A program made the position numbers and the translations under genes. DNA of 64,000 bases from contig JAUIJD010000017.1 in assembly GCA_030431475.1 (NCBI GenBank), forward strand, positions 23,424 through 87,423, read 5' to 3'. Of the stretch, positions 1 to 9,806 are shown one piece after another (position 1 is the first letter of the stretch; the number at the start of each line of letters is the position of its first letter). The notes below the pieces were generated by a model. It was given only the letters and a program-made list of their open reading frames with translations. It searched no databases and was not told where the DNA came from. The stretch comes from Verrucomicrobiia bacterium. Lineage in GTDB: Bacteria > Verrucomicrobiota > Verrucomicrobiia > Verrucomicrobiales > Akkermansiaceae.

Positions 1-1646
1 ATCGGCCAGGCGAAGCTCGTCGAGACCATCTGGGTCACCGAGTCGGTGGTCGATGCGGGCACGACCTGCGACCAGGCCTCGTCGGTGTCTTCGAAGTCCC
101 CGTCGCGGTTCCAGTCGATGAAGGTGTGCAGGGTTGCCTCGACCGGAAGGTCGTTGCGCACGGCGTGGTTCAGCGCGAGCTCGACCTCGATCATCACGTC
201 GCTGCCGTCGGTCGCGGTGCCGGGCACCACGTTCACCGACGCCACCGCGAAGAACAATGCCAGCTCATCGTGGTCGCCGGCCAGGTCGTCACCGTCTGCC
301 GCGGCGCTCGGCTGGCCGTCGCTCTCGGCATCGATGTCGGCGTCGAGGCTGCCGGTGTCGTTGTGCAGCGCGAGCTCGGGGATGATGACGTGACGCGGCC
401 CGTCGTCGGCGAGCCTCGTCCGGTAGTCGGGCGGGGTCGTCGAGAAATCTCCCGAAGCCGTGCCGGGGAACGGGTCGGGCAGGTCGCCGAAGTCGAGCTC
501 GGGCCGGACCGAAAGGAAGTAGTCCTCGACCTCCCCGTCCGGCGCCGGGCCATCGGGGCCGAGCGGTTTCATCGAGGCCAGCCGCAACCGGGCCGCGACC
601 GGATCGCCGTAGCTGGATCCGCCGGGCACGCTCACCGAGAAGCCGATCGCACCCGCCGTGCCGTCGGGGACCCGGGTGGTCGTCGTTTCCGAGGCATCGA
701 GGAAATCGCCGTCGCCATTCCAGTCGATGAAGGCGTAGAGCCAGGCGTCGCCGCCGGTCAGGTTGGTCGCGGTGTGGGTGAAGTGGGCGACATCGCCCGC
801 CTGGATCCCGCTGAGCGGTCCGAAGCCCTCCTCGTCATCGCCGCCGGCATCGGTGTCGTCGCCCTTGGCCGTGATCGAGGGCTGACCGTCGGGCTCGAGG
901 TCCGGGGCCGAGGGGCCGAGATACAAATCGCTGCCCAGCACGTGGCTCGGACCCATGTCGGCGAGGGTCGTGGCGTAGCTCGGCGAGACCGCCAGCGAGC
1001 TGTCGGGCAGGTCGCCGAAGTCCCGGTCCGGGGGATCGACCCGGATCAGGTAGTCCTCGATCTCGCCATCCGGTGCCGGGTCTTCGGGGTCCAGCGCCGC
1101 CGAGGAAATCCGGAACCGCGCGCCAAGGTCGATCCCGGTCGCTGCCATCGGCGGCACGTCGAAATCGACCGCCACCGGCCCCGCGAAGCCGGGCCCGAGG
1201 GGGATCACCTTCACCTCGTTGCCGCCGACGAAGGCTCCGTCGGCATTCCAGTCGACCATCGCGTGGAGGTAGGCCTTGGCGCCGTGATTGTTGGTGGCGT
1301 TGACGTTGAAGGTCGCCTTCGTCCCCGCCTTCGCCGGGGCGGCCAGCGCAACGCCGTCCTCGTCATCCACGCCGCCGGTGAGGTCGTCCCCGTCCGCGGC
1401 GAGGGACGGCTGGCCATCGCTTTCCAGGTCGGGAGGACCGCCGAGATGGATGGGCGGGCCAGGCAGGTGCCAGGGTCCGCCGTCGGCCACCGTGGTCGCA
1501 TAGGTCACCGGCGCCCCGGCGGTAAAGGCATTCGGCAGATCCCCGAAGTCGGCGGGGCCGTTGGGTTGCTGCCCCGCGACCGGCACGGCGCCGACGGTGG
1601 ACACCAGCAGGAGAAGGCCTGGGAAGCGGCTCTTGGAGGAGTGCAT
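1..1646 (-). CDS. Secreted GEVED-domain repeat protein, 3' end cut by the window edge
   Basis: The reading frame is open from an ATG at 1646 down to base 1, so 548 codons are visible and the C-terminus lies outside. Residues 1-25 form a signal peptide (a hydrophobic LLLLVSTVGAVPVAG stretch after a basic start). The rest is built of repeated units of about 170 residues. Each opens with DFGDLP (near residues 33 and 209, and again near 380), carries a DGQPS...DGDD segment and a VDWN.DG.F segment, and closes with a GEVED motif (DGEIEDYLIRV near 193, later DGEVEDYFLSV). These are the hallmarks of the GEVED domain of large secreted or surface proteins, whose function is unknown. The acidic DxDGD segments suggest calcium binding (inference). 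The next gene upstream is the FG-GAP protein on the same strand, 55 bases away. Confidence 0.85.
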   Translation of the reverse strand, partial: MHSSKSRFPGLLLLVSTVGAVPVAGQQPNGPADFGDLPNAFTAGAPVTYATTVADGGPWHLPGPPIHLGGPPDLESDGQPSLAADGDDLTGGVDDEDGVALAAPAKAGTKATFNVNATNNHGAKAYLHAMVDWNADGAFVGGNEVKVIPLGPGFAGPVAVDFDVPPMAATGIDLGARFRISSAALDPEDPAPDGEIEDYLIRVDPPDRDFGDLPDSSLAVSPSYATTLADMGPSHVLGSDLYLGPSAPDLEPDGQPSITAKGDDTDAGGDDEEGFGPLSGIQAGDVAHFTHTATNLTGGDAWLYAFIDWNGDGDFLDASETTTTRVPDGTAGAIGFSVSVPGGSSYGDPVAARLRLASMKPLGPDGPAPDGEVEDYFLSVRPELDFGDLPDPFPGTASGDFSTTPPDYRTRLADDGPRHVIIPELALHNDTGSLDADIDAESDGQPSAAADGDDLAGDHDELALFFAVASVNVVPGTATDGSDVMIEVELALNHAVRNDLPVEATLHTFIDWNRDGDFEDTDEAWSQVVPASTTDSVTQMVSTSFAWP

Positions 1647-1701
1647 GCCCCCCCAACCGCATCCACCGGACCGAGTTGGCAAAGAAAAGCAGAAACCTCT
1701 C

Positions 1702-3282
1702 TCAACGGCGCCCGCGCGCCGGCTTCGAGGCCGACACGCCCGCCGCATGAAGCGCCTTCGCCTCGTTGCGACTGAGGATGCCCGCGCGCCGCAGTTCGTT
1801 GGTCAACCGGCTGAAGGCCGAAGTGTAGGCGCCGTGGTTGCGGGCCTCGTCGGGCGACCCGAGCTCGGCGTAGCGGTCGGCCAGGGTCCGGCCGTCGTCG
1901 TCGACCCGGTTCTCCACCCCGCTGTCGATGCCGCCGATCACCACCGTCGGATCGTTGATCGAGTCCGGCACCGCGTCTTCGGCATCGGGAATCCCGTCGC
2001 CATCGCGATCGGTCGATTCGACCTGATAGAGGTGCACGTAGCCCCGGCCGCCACCGACCGGATCCATCCGCATCGACTCGCCGACCAGCAACCCGCCCTC
2101 CGGCAGCAGCGCCGACGAATCGCCGAACCCGGTCCAGGCCGCATCCGCCTCGAGTTCGAGAATCGTGGCGCCATCCGTGCCCGAGAGGCCGCGCACCCCA
2201 CCGTAGGCCTGGTAGTCGACCACCTCGAACCCACGCGATCCCACCAGCCAGTCGGTGACCCCGTCGCCGTCGAGATCCACGCCCCCCACCGGCACCAGCG
2301 GCTGGAACGACGGGAGTTCCGGAACCGACAGATCGACGGCCACGGACCCATCCACCGCAGAGATCACGAAACACCCGCCCCCGGCCGACGTTCCGGCCAT
2401 CACATCGTCACGGCCGTCCCCGTCCGCATCGGGCGCGGGCTTCAGGACCCCGCCCAGGCGACCGCCGTAGGCCGCCCCCTCGAGCGTGGCGACGAGACTC
2501 TGGTCGGAACTGCGGAACACCAGCACCCGCCCGCCGTAAGGTGCCGAACCCGAGAACCCGGGCTCACCGACCGCCAGCTCGGAGAAGCCGTCGCCGTCGC
2601 TGTCGCCGACCGCACACACCGCAACCCCGAAGGACCCCGCCACCCCGGGCGATGCCACGGCGGAAAGCACGCTGCCATCGGCGCCGGACTGGACGGCCAC
2701 CTGACCCTTGAACGCGAGCGCTCCCGGCGCTCCCACGAAAAGATCCCCGACCCCGTCGCCATCCTGATCCCCCGCCGCCGCCAGGGCCGATCCATACTGG
2801 GCGCCCGCCACGCCCTCGGTCATGCCGAGCACCGACCCGTCGGCGCCCGAGTAAATCCACACCGCCCCCGAAAAGGCGCCGTTCCCGGAATGCCCGGAAG
2901 CGCCAACCGCCAGGTCGGCGACACCGTCGAGGTCCGCATCGAGCGAGGCCAGGGCGATCCCGAAGTACTGGCCACCGGCCGGCGCGCCCTCGTGATGGCG
3001 GATCAGCGAACCGTCCGCGCCACTGATCACCGAAACGCACCCGGACCCGAACAAGGTGCCGCCACTGGCGAAGGACGGATCGGACACCGCGAAATCCGCA
3101 ACCGCGTCGCCATCGACGTCGCCCAGCCAGACCATGGCCCGGCCGAACTGCACGTTCTCGGGGTCGGGCCCGAGAGAGTACACCCACTCGGCGGCGGCCA
3201 GGGGAGCGGTGAAGCCGGCGGCGGCCAGAAGGACGGCGCCGCGCGGGAAAGAGCGGAGTGGATGGGAGAGGAGGAGTTTCAT
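1702..3282 (-). CDS. Secreted FG-GAP (integrin-alpha-like) repeat protein
   Basis: A 526-residue protein is predicted from the ATG at 3282. A longer frame reaches 3339, but its extra 19 residues precede a clean signal peptide (MKLLLSHPLRS followed by a hydrophobic stretch ending APLAAAEW), so the internal start is preferred. The body repeats units of the kind DVDGDAVADFAVSDP, DLDGVADLAVGASG, DQDGDGVGDLFVGAPG, DSDGDGFSELAVGEPG and DADGDGRDDVMAGTS, spaced about 60 residues. This is the calcium-binding FG-GAP pattern of a beta-propeller. Near the C-terminus DRDGDGIPDAEDAVPD is a thrombospondin-3-like calcium motif, followed by a basic, alanine-rich tail. Likely role: an exported or cell-surface structural or adhesion protein, with no enzymatic motif seen. 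It lies 55 bases upstream of the GEVED gene and may be co-transcribed with it. Confidence 0.85.
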   Translation of the reverse strand: MKLLLSHPLRSFPRGAVLLAAAGFTAPLAAAEWVYSLGPDPENVQFGRAMVWLGDVDGDAVADFAVSDPSFASGGTLFGSGCVSVISGADGSLIRHHEGAPAGGQYFGIALASLDADLDGVADLAVGASGHSGNGAFSGAVWIYSGADGSVLGMTEGVAGAQYGSALAAAGDQDGDGVGDLFVGAPGALAFKGQVAVQSGADGSVLSAVASPGVAGSFGVAVCAVGDSDGDGFSELAVGEPGFSGSAPYGGRVLVFRSSDQSLVATLEGAAYGGRLGGVLKPAPDADGDGRDDVMAGTSAGGGCFVISAVDGSVAVDLSVPELPSFQPLVPVGGVDLDGDGVTDWLVGSRGFEVVDYQAYGGVRGLSGTDGATILELEADAAWTGFGDSSALLPEGGLLVGESMRMDPVGGGRGYVHLYQVESTDRDGDGIPDAEDAVPDSINDPTVVIGGIDSGVENRVDDDGRTLADRYAELGSPDEARNHGAYTSAFSRLTNELRRAGILSRNEAKALHAAGVSASKPARGRR

Positions 3283-3595
3283 GATGGAGTTTCGATACTT
3301 CGAAATACTCCAATCGTTAGATTGTCCGGCCATCTTCAATATTCCTGAAGATGCCTGGGATCCGGATCGTCTTCTTCCGCCACTTGAGCCTGCTCCGAAT
3401 GGACTTCCTCAAGTCAACCCGTCGTGGAGCGTGCCGAAGCGCCACACCGTCGACGCAACGCCCGGAGACGGGGCGCCCCCGCCCCGCAAGCCTTCGTGGT
3501 CGCCAACGCCGCAAGGCCCGCAGGCCGAGGGCGGCCTGCCTCCAATCGTGCCATGCCGGAGTCGGCCTTGATAGGGATCGTCGTGGCCTAGCAGC
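3283..3595. other. Gene-less stretch upstream of the FG-GAP gene
   Basis: This 313-base stretch separates the FG-GAP start from the stop of the sugar porter on the same strand. It must hold the promoter of the FG-GAP gene, but no convincing -35/-10 pair was recognised. The small frames that cross it show no signal peptide, domain or plausible codon pattern. Its part near 3510-3540 contains GGCC-rich self-complementary sequence that could form a small stem after the porter gene. I see no gene. Confidence 0.5.
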
Positions 3596-5002
3596 CTACT
3601 CCCCCTCCAGGCGCCGCTCGATTTCCTCAAGCGTCCGGCCCTTCGTCTCCGGGAGAAACCGCAGCACCACCAGCGTGCCGACCAGGCAGACACCGGCGAA
3701 AAGCAGGAACACGTTGGCCATGCCCATCGCGGTGATCAGTGAGGGGAAGGTGTAGGTCAGGATGAAATTGCCGACCCAGTGGGCGGTGGCCGCGATCGAC
3801 ATCGCCGCGCCGCGGATCCGGTTCGGGAAGATCTCCGACAACACCACCCACAGCAGCGGCGCCAGCGACAGGGAATAGACCGCCACGCAGGCCAGCGTGA
3901 GCAGCACGACCGGCAGGCCGAGGAATCCCATCCTGAAACAGGTGGTGATCGCGAGGTAGCAGACGCACAGCGCCCCGCCGCCGAAGACGAGCAGGCGCTT
4001 GCGGCCGATCCGGTCGACCGTGAACACCGTGATGAGGCTCGAAACGACCATCACCGTGCCGATGACCACGATGTTGAGCATCATCGCCTTCAGGTTGTAG
4101 CCGGCGGCTTTGAAAATATCCGCCGCGTAGTAGAAGATCGCGTTCAGCCCGCACCACTGCTGGAAGAACGAAAGGAACACCCCGAGCAGCACGATCTTGA
4201 ACAACCGCCGCTCGAGCAGGTCCTTGAACTTCACCTGACCGGTCTCCTCCGCCGAGATGGTGCTGCGGATGTCGGCGAGCTCGGCGTCGGCACGGTCCTC
4301 GCCCTCGAGACGGCCGAGGATGCCTCGCGCCCGCTCGAACTGCCCGTCCTTCACCAGCCAGCGCACGCTTTCCGGCACGCAGAACATCAGCGCGAAGAAC
4401 AGGACCGCCGGCACCGCCTCGGCGCCGAACATCCAGCGCCAGCCGGTCTGTCCGTTCCAGTGGCGCGCGATCACCTCCGGCGTCGCGTCCAGCGGCATCG
4501 CGGTATCCACCAGCGAGATCCGCCAGTTCACCACCTGCGCCAGGAGCACCCCGACCATGATTGTGACCTGGTTCACCGAAACCATCATGCCGCGGATCTT
4601 CGGCGGCGACATTTCGGCGATGTACATCGGCGAGAGGTTGAGTGCGATGCCCATGCCCAGGCCGCCGACGATGCGGTAGGCGTTGTAGGCGAAGAAGCTG
4701 TCGGCCAGCGCCGTGCCCACCGCCGAGATCGTGAACAGCAGCCCGGCGACGACCAGCGGACGCTTGCGACCGAGCTTGTCGCTCAGCGCGTAGCAACCCA
4801 GCGCGCCGACGATGCAGCCGATCAAGGCCGAGCTGGTCCCCCAGCCCTTGGCCAGGTCGCCGGTGATCCCGAAGTGCGCCTCGTAGAACTCCTTGGCGCC
4901 GCCGACCACCACCCAGTCGTAGCCGAAGAGAAACCCGCCCAGCGTCGCGGTCAGGCAGATCAACCAGAGGTATCGGTAGTTGTAAAGGGAGGCGGACGCC
5001 AT
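3596..5002 (-). CDS. Sugar-porter family MFS transporter (XylE-like)
   Basis: This 468-residue inner-membrane protein has about twelve transmembrane helices and the full signature set of the MFS sugar porter family (TC 2.A.1.1). The signatures are GYDWVVVGG in helix 1, SDKLGRKRPL in the loop after helix 2, PMYIAEMSPPKIRG after helix 4, the QQWCGLNAIFYYA sugar-contact motif in helix 7, VDRIGRKRLL after helix 8, EIFPNRIRG, and PETKGRTLEEIE at the end of helix 12. It is therefore expected to take up a monosaccharide, probably by proton symport. The substrate cannot be read from sequence; the XylR-like regulator 66 bases upstream on the same strand makes xylose or a related pentose a reasonable guess. 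The length is normal for the family and the start gives a short cytoplasmic N-terminus. Confidence 0.93.
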   Translation of the reverse strand: MASASLYNYRYLWLICLTATLGGFLFGYDWVVVGGAKEFYEAHFGITGDLAKGWGTSSALIGCIVGALGCYALSDKLGRKRPLVVAGLLFTISAVGTALADSFFAYNAYRIVGGLGMGIALNLSPMYIAEMSPPKIRGMMVSVNQVTIMVGVLLAQVVNWRISLVDTAMPLDATPEVIARHWNGQTGWRWMFGAEAVPAVLFFALMFCVPESVRWLVKDGQFERARGILGRLEGEDRADAELADIRSTISAEETGQVKFKDLLERRLFKIVLLGVFLSFFQQWCGLNAIFYYAADIFKAAGYNLKAMMLNIVVIGTVMVVSSLITVFTVDRIGRKRLLVFGGGALCVCYLAITTCFRMGFLGLPVVLLTLACVAVYSLSLAPLLWVVLSEIFPNRIRGAAMSIAATAHWVGNFILTYTFPSLITAMGMANVFLLFAGVCLVGTLVVLRFLPETKGRTLEEIERRLEGE

Positions 5003-5068
5003 CGGGTTTCGACCTTCTAACGGACCGCCCTCACTCCCAACAAGCGGGAAGCGGGAGGAGCGCGTTTT

Positions 5069-6256
5069 TCACCGGATTCCGCGATGCTGCCGACGATACT
5101 CCGCCGGCCCGACCCCGGTCTGCCGCCGGATGAAATTGAAGAAGTTTGTCGGCGAGGAGAACCCGCACCGGACGCCGATCTCGCGGACTTCGAGCTCCGA
5201 CTCCTCCAGCAATCGCAAGGCCTCGCTCACCCTTCGTTCCCGCGCCTCGCGGGTGACGTCGATCCCATACACTTCCCGGAAGCGGCGACGCAGCGTCGGG
5301 GAGCTGCAACCGGCGATGGCGGCGAGCTCGCCAACCGTGACCCCCTCCACGGCACGGCGGTCGAAGTGCCGCTTGGCCCGCTCGATCCCCACCTCCCCGG
5401 AGCGGCCTCCGGTGCTTTCGCGCACCACCACATCCTCGCAGGCCAGCATCCGGGACGTGGGCCTGACTCCCGACATCCAGGCATCGAGGGTCGCCGCCGC
5501 CTCCCAGCCGACCGCCCGGCCCGGGATTTCGATCGTCGACAAGGGACACGGCCCCATCCGGCCCACGGTCCGGTCCCCCTGTCCCAGCACCGCCAGCTTG
5601 CCGGGGATCGGGATCCCGAGAGACCGCGCCGCCTCGCACAGCATCACCCCGAGGTAATCGTCCTGCGCGAGCAGTCCGGTGGAGAGGCTCAGGCTTTCCA
5701 GAAAAGCCACGAGCTCGGGCCACCGACTCCCGTGGAGAAGCGTCGACGGATCGATCACGGGGTGTCGCTCGCCCACATCGAGCTCCGCCCACTCGAGACC
5801 CGCCTCCAGCACCAGCTTCCGGAGGTCCATCACCCGTCCTCCCCGCCGACTGCCCACGCGGAGAAGATGCCCGACGTAGCCGACGCACTCGACGCCGAGG
5901 TCGAGGAAATGGCGGACGGCCAACTCGTTGATGGAGTGGCGGTCGAAGCTGATTCGGACCAGCTCCTCATGCTTTCGGCCGTACTCCGACTCCCCGAGCC
6001 CCAGCTCGATGACCGGCAGCCCCCGCTCGCGAACCGCCTCCTGCAGATCCAAGGCGCCCCAGTACCACACAATCAAGCCGTCCAGCTCCCGCCACAAGGC
6101 CGGCGACGCCTTCCATTCCCGCGGATCCATTTCGATGAGCCTCCAATGCCGACCCTCCTGGTCCATCCAGGCCAGTACGCCGGCCCTCGCAGAACGGCCG
6201 TACTCGTAAAAGAACGGCGCCACAAAGCCGACATTGCGAAGCGGTCTCGTCTGCAT
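5069..6256 (-). CDS. XylR-like AraC-family regulator with LacI-type sensor domain
   Basis: A 395-residue regulator. Residues 1-280 resemble a periplasmic-binding-protein (LacI/GalR-type) sensor domain, beginning RNVGFVAPFFYEYGR and including ISFDRHSINELAVRHFLDLG, VLGQGD and LSTIEIPGRAVGWEAA. Residues 290-390 form an AraC double helix-turn-helix, with TVGELAAIAGCSSPTLRRRF as helix pair one and EIGVRCGFSSPTNFFNFIRR as helix pair two, then a GPAEYRR end. This arrangement is that of E. coli XylR and its relatives, in which sugar binding to the sensor switches DNA binding. It sits directly upstream of the sugar porter on the same strand, which it probably controls. It is also divergent from the large secreted protein starting at 6414, so it could act on that promoter too (inference). 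Confidence 0.9.
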   Translation of the reverse strand: MQTRPLRNVGFVAPFFYEYGRSARAGVLAWMDQEGRHWRLIEMDPREWKASPALWRELDGLIVWYWGALDLQEAVRERGLPVIELGLGESEYGRKHEELVRISFDRHSINELAVRHFLDLGVECVGYVGHLLRVGSRRGGRVMDLRKLVLEAGLEWAELDVGERHPVIDPSTLLHGSRWPELVAFLESLSLSTGLLAQDDYLGVMLCEAARSLGIPIPGKLAVLGQGDRTVGRMGPCPLSTIEIPGRAVGWEAAATLDAWMSGVRPTSRMLACEDVVVRESTGGRSGEVGIERAKRHFDRRAVEGVTVGELAAIAGCSSPTLRRRFREVYGIDVTREARERRVSEALRLLEESELEVREIGVRCGFSSPTNFFNFIRRQTGVGPAEYRRQHRGIR

Positions 6257-6413
6257 TCCGGGATCAAATGAGACGCTTGTTTTCCGGAAAGTGAACTCAA
6301 TTTTTGATAACAGCTATTGCGCGGATGGCGCAAAACACACGAATCATGGGGGAAATCGCCAAAACTGGATCAAGTCCGATCTGGGAGTCGCGATCGTCCA
6401 AGTCCTCACGAAC

Positions 6414-9400
6414 ATGAAAACAACCCGACACCTCCAAGCCACGCTGGCGGCTCTCGTCGCTGCCTCATCCCTCGGCGCCGCCGCCGAGGTCACCTCCGTC
6501 GCCAACGGCAACTACAACGATGGCACCACCTGGTCCGACGGCAACCCGCCGTCGGCCGTCAACGACTACGTGATCCTCAACAGCGTCGAGCAATCCGGCG
6601 ACGCCACCACCGCCCTGGCGGGCAACAGCGTCACCATCAATGCGGGCGTCCTGCGCCTGACGTCGGTCGACAACTCGCCCGACACCTTCATCATCAACAA
6701 CCTGACGCTCAACGGCGGACGGTTCGATGTCCGCTCCAGCAACCAGTATGCCCGAACCGTCCTGATCCCCAACGAGATCACCGTGGCCTCCGACAGCGAG
6801 TTCCGCATCGGCGACGGGGGAGAGGCCTTCTTCATGGAAGTCCAGTTCAACGGAGGTCTCACCGGGAACGGCAGCCTCGACTTCATCGGCAACGGCGGCA
6901 ACGGCGCGGACGACGAGATCCGGCTTCACGCGACCTCCGCCGACAGCACCTTCTCGGGCAATTGGCGCGTCGACTCGATCGACAGTGGCCAGGCGATCCT
7001 CGTCGCCGAGGCCGCCAATGCACTCGGCAGCGGAAGCGTGACCCTCGAAACCCGGGGCCAGCTCCGCGTGGCCTCCGCCAACGCCCTCGACAGCGTGCTC
7101 GGTGTCACCCTGACCGAGCCCTCCTCGGTGCTCACGCTCACCAACGCGTGGACCACAGCAATCGGCACGCTCGACGTCCAGGACGGCACGGTTGACCTGG
7201 CCGACTCGGCCTCGTCGGTCAGCCAGATGACCATCGCCGGCAACAACGTTCCGGTAGGTGGTCCCTACACCGCCACCGACCTCACCAACCTCGGCTTCGG
7301 CGGCACCTTCACCGGCGCCACGGGCACCCTCGAGGTCACCGGCCTGCCGAGTCCGGCCCTGGTCCTCCAGAGCGACATCCAGCTTGAGAATCACGGCTAT
7401 ACCGAGTCCTACTCGATCCCGGTTTCGAACTTCTCCGGCGACGGCACGACGGTGCTCAACATCTCCGCGGTGAACTTCGTGGGTGCGGATGCCGCAGGCG
7501 TGTCGAACGTCGTTTTCCCGGCCACGGTCGCGGCCGGTGCCACGGAGAACATCACCTTCGACTACACTCCTGCGGGCGGCGCCGGGGATGACGAGATCGA
7601 CTTCGAGATCGTTTCGGACGATGCCGTCGCGGCCTCGCCGCAGCTGGTCCCCGTGACGATGGAGGTGCTGCCGAGCCCGGTCCTGACCATCGGCTCGACC
7701 TTTTTCGAGAGCAATGGCGATACCCAGACCTTCCAGATCCCCATCTCCAACCAGGCGAACGACGGCACCACCGCGCTCACCTTGAGCGACGTAACCTTCC
7801 TCGGCGGAGCACTGAGCGGTGACGTGTCGAACGTCGTGTTCCCCGCGAGCGTCGCCGCCGGAGCTTCGGACTTCATCTCCTTCGATTTCAACCCGACCTT
7901 CGGTCCGGGCGGCTACCCCTACCAATTCACCGTCGAATCGAACGACGAGCTGAACCCCTCGCTGACCTTCCCGGTCACCCTTCAGGTCGATCCGAATCCG
8001 GTGCTCGTGGTGGATGCTGCCATCGAACTCGAAAACAACGGCCTCGCGGCCAACTACTCCGTGCCGATCAGCAATTCGGCCACCAAGGTCCTCTCGATCA
8101 GCGGCGTGGTCGTGACGGGTCCGGACAGCGGCTACGTGTCCAACCTCGCCTTCCCCGCATCGGTGGCGGGCGAATCGGCCGACGAGATCACCTTTGACTT
8201 CGATCCCACGGACGGTCCGGGACCCTATACCTTCGATCTGGAAATCACTTCGGACGATCAAAGCGCCTCGTCGCCCCGGGTCGTGACCGTCACCATCGAC
8301 GTCGAGGACCCGGATCTCTCGGTGGATACGGCACCGATCGACTTCGGCTCCTTCGCCTCGGCTCCCGCGCCAATGACGGCGACGATCTCGATCACCAACG
8401 TCGGGGGGACGGAGAACCTCATCATCGATGATTTGCTCACGGAGGTCCTCGGCTCGTCCGCATTCAGCGTCACGACCTTCCCGGGTCCCATCGCGCCGGG
8501 TGCGTCGGGCGACCTGGTGGTGACCTTCGACGCGGGCAGCGAAGCCGGCTTCCTGAACGGCACGCTGGTGATCGTCTCCAATGACTCCAACTTCGATGAG
8601 CCGGAGATCGAACTTTCGGCCTTCGTCGAACCGAGCCAGCCGCGCGCCGCCATCGACTTCGGAACCTCGGGTTCCCCGGTGGCCTCGGGCTACAGCCAGT
8701 TCGTCGCCTCGGAAGGCGCCAGCAAGACGATCGGCGGCGTGACCGTCACGATCGAGTCGCGGGATACCAACATCTTCGGAACCACCGGAGCCCAGGCCGA
8801 CCCGCTCTTCACGGACGCCGCCCAGACGCCGTTCAACGGCAGCGGTGGCAACTACATCAGCGTGCTGCTCAGCGGCTTCAACGACGGCACCCTGAACCTC
8901 ATCAGCTACCACGACTACCCGAGTGGCCTCGGACTGCCCCTCGACATCCTCTTCGGCGAGCAGGGCGGCACCCTGACCCCGATTGCAAACGGCATTTCCC
9001 GTCCCGCAACCGCGAGCTACTCCACCCCCGTCACCAGCGGCACCACCTACGAGCTGCGGGTGCGCGAGGATGGAAACGCCAACCTCGCCTACATCAGCGG
9101 CCTGCTGATGTGGGGTGACGCGGTGCCCGGCAGCTTCGGCTACGAGGGTTTCGTCACCGACGCCGGACTCGATCCGGAAACCACCGGCGCTCCCGAACTC
9201 GACCCCGACTTCGATGGCGTCGAGACGGGCATCGAATGGGTCGTCGGCGGCTCGGCGAACGATCCTGCGAATCCCGACACCGGCAAGCTGCCGACCGGCA
9301 CGTTCGTCGCCGATGCGGATCCGGACGGGGACTTCATCGAGGCGGACTACCTTCTGTTCAGCTACCGCCGGACCGATGCCGCCAACGAGGACCCCGGCAC

Positions 9401-9593
9401 CGTCATCGCGGCCGACTACGGCAGTGACCTCAGCGGCTGGATCACCGCCACCGACGGCGTCGACGGGGTGGTCATCCTCGAGACCGACGACATCGAACCC
9501 GGCGTCGACCAGGTGAACGTCTACATCCCCACCACTCTCGCGGTGGGCGGCAAGCTCTTCGGACGTCTCGTCGTCACGTTCCCGGAGCCCTGA
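6414..9593 (+). CDS. Large secreted choice-of-anchor D / SPD-2-Hydin-like repeat protein
   Basis: A 1059-residue protein from the ATG at 6414. The frame is open back to 6234, but the earlier residues look non-coding and the chosen start gives a signal peptide (MKTTRHLQATLAALVAASS, cleavage near GAAAEV). Residues 20-330 form an autotransporter-like beta-solenoid (GNYNDGTTWSDGNPPS, then asparagine/glycine-rich strands). From about residue 315 there are three or four beta-sandwich repeats of about 100 residues, each with SNVVFPATVAAGATENITFDY-like text. A further unit starts LSVDTAPIDFGSF and matches choice-of-anchor D (ASH-like) domains. The C-terminal part (PELDPDFDGVETGIEWVVGG) is a module often seen at the end of verrucomicrobial exported proteins. 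No PEP-CTERM anchor is present. Role unknown; probably a cell-surface structural protein. Confidence 0.85.
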   Translation: MKTTRHLQATLAALVAASSLGAAAEVTSVANGNYNDGTTWSDGNPPSAVNDYVILNSVEQSGDATTALAGNSVTINAGVLRLTSVDNSPDTFIINNLTLNGGRFDVRSSNQYARTVLIPNEITVASDSEFRIGDGGEAFFMEVQFNGGLTGNGSLDFIGNGGNGADDEIRLHATSADSTFSGNWRVDSIDSGQAILVAEAANALGSGSVTLETRGQLRVASANALDSVLGVTLTEPSSVLTLTNAWTTAIGTLDVQDGTVDLADSASSVSQMTIAGNNVPVGGPYTATDLTNLGFGGTFTGATGTLEVTGLPSPALVLQSDIQLENHGYTESYSIPVSNFSGDGTTVLNISAVNFVGADAAGVSNVVFPATVAAGATENITFDYTPAGGAGDDEIDFEIVSDDAVAASPQLVPVTMEVLPSPVLTIGSTFFESNGDTQTFQIPISNQANDGTTALTLSDVTFLGGALSGDVSNVVFPASVAAGASDFISFDFNPTFGPGGYPYQFTVESNDELNPSLTFPVTLQVDPNPVLVVDAAIELENNGLAANYSVPISNSATKVLSISGVVVTGPDSGYVSNLAFPASVAGESADEITFDFDPTDGPGPYTFDLEITSDDQSASSPRVVTVTIDVEDPDLSVDTAPIDFGSFASAPAPMTATISITNVGGTENLIIDDLLTEVLGSSAFSVTTFPGPIAPGASGDLVVTFDAGSEAGFLNGTLVIVSNDSNFDEPEIELSAFVEPSQPRAAIDFGTSGSPVASGYSQFVASEGASKTIGGVTVTIESRDTNIFGTTGAQADPLFTDAAQTPFNGSGGNYISVLLSGFNDGTLNLISYHDYPSGLGLPLDILFGEQGGTLTPIANGISRPATASYSTPVTSGTTYELRVREDGNANLAYISGLLMWGDAVPGSFGYEGFVTDAGLDPETTGAPELDPDFDGVETGIEWVVGGSANDPANPDTGKLPTGTFVADADPDGDFIEADYLLFSYRRTDAANEDPGTVIAADYGSDLSGWITATDGVDGVVILETDDIEPGVDQVNVYIPTTLAVGGKLFGRLVVTFPEP

Positions 9594-9620
9594 TCCGTTC
9601 ATCACGACGGATCCTTCGAC

Positions 9621-9674
9621 GCGGCCGGCTCGGTCGGATGTCTCCCCACCGGGGCATCCGAAAGGGCCGGCCGC
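9621..9674. terminator. Long stem-loop between convergent genes, probable bidirectional terminator
   Basis: The outer arms GCGGCCGGC (9621-9629) and GCCGGCCGC (9666-9674) pair perfectly. Inside them TCGGATG (9634-9640) pairs with CATCCGA (9655-9661), and CCCC pairs with GGGG near the tip. The element lies between the 3' ends of two convergent genes, where a two-way terminator is expected. There is no strong U-tract on either side, so it may act only as a stabilising 3' hairpin. Confidence 0.55.
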
Positions 9675-9806
9675 TTGACGTACCGCATCCCGGCGGTTTC
9701 CCGCTGGCGGTGCTCCTGTTTCCCCTGTGGCCCCTCGACCTTCATCATGCCGACCGCCGCGAAGCCCGGCGCTACGCCACGGAGCCGTCCCGATGACCCG
9801 CCCCGG

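Noticed and set aside
126..1775. A 549-residue plus-strand open frame opposite the GEVED gene
   Set aside because: The minus strand gives repeated GEVED motifs and a signal peptide; the plus frame has none and is Arg/Val/Gly-rich.
6257..6413. Operator search between the XylR-like regulator and the giant surface-protein gene
   Set aside because: No convincing direct or inverted repeat half-sites were visible by eye, so no operator is reported.
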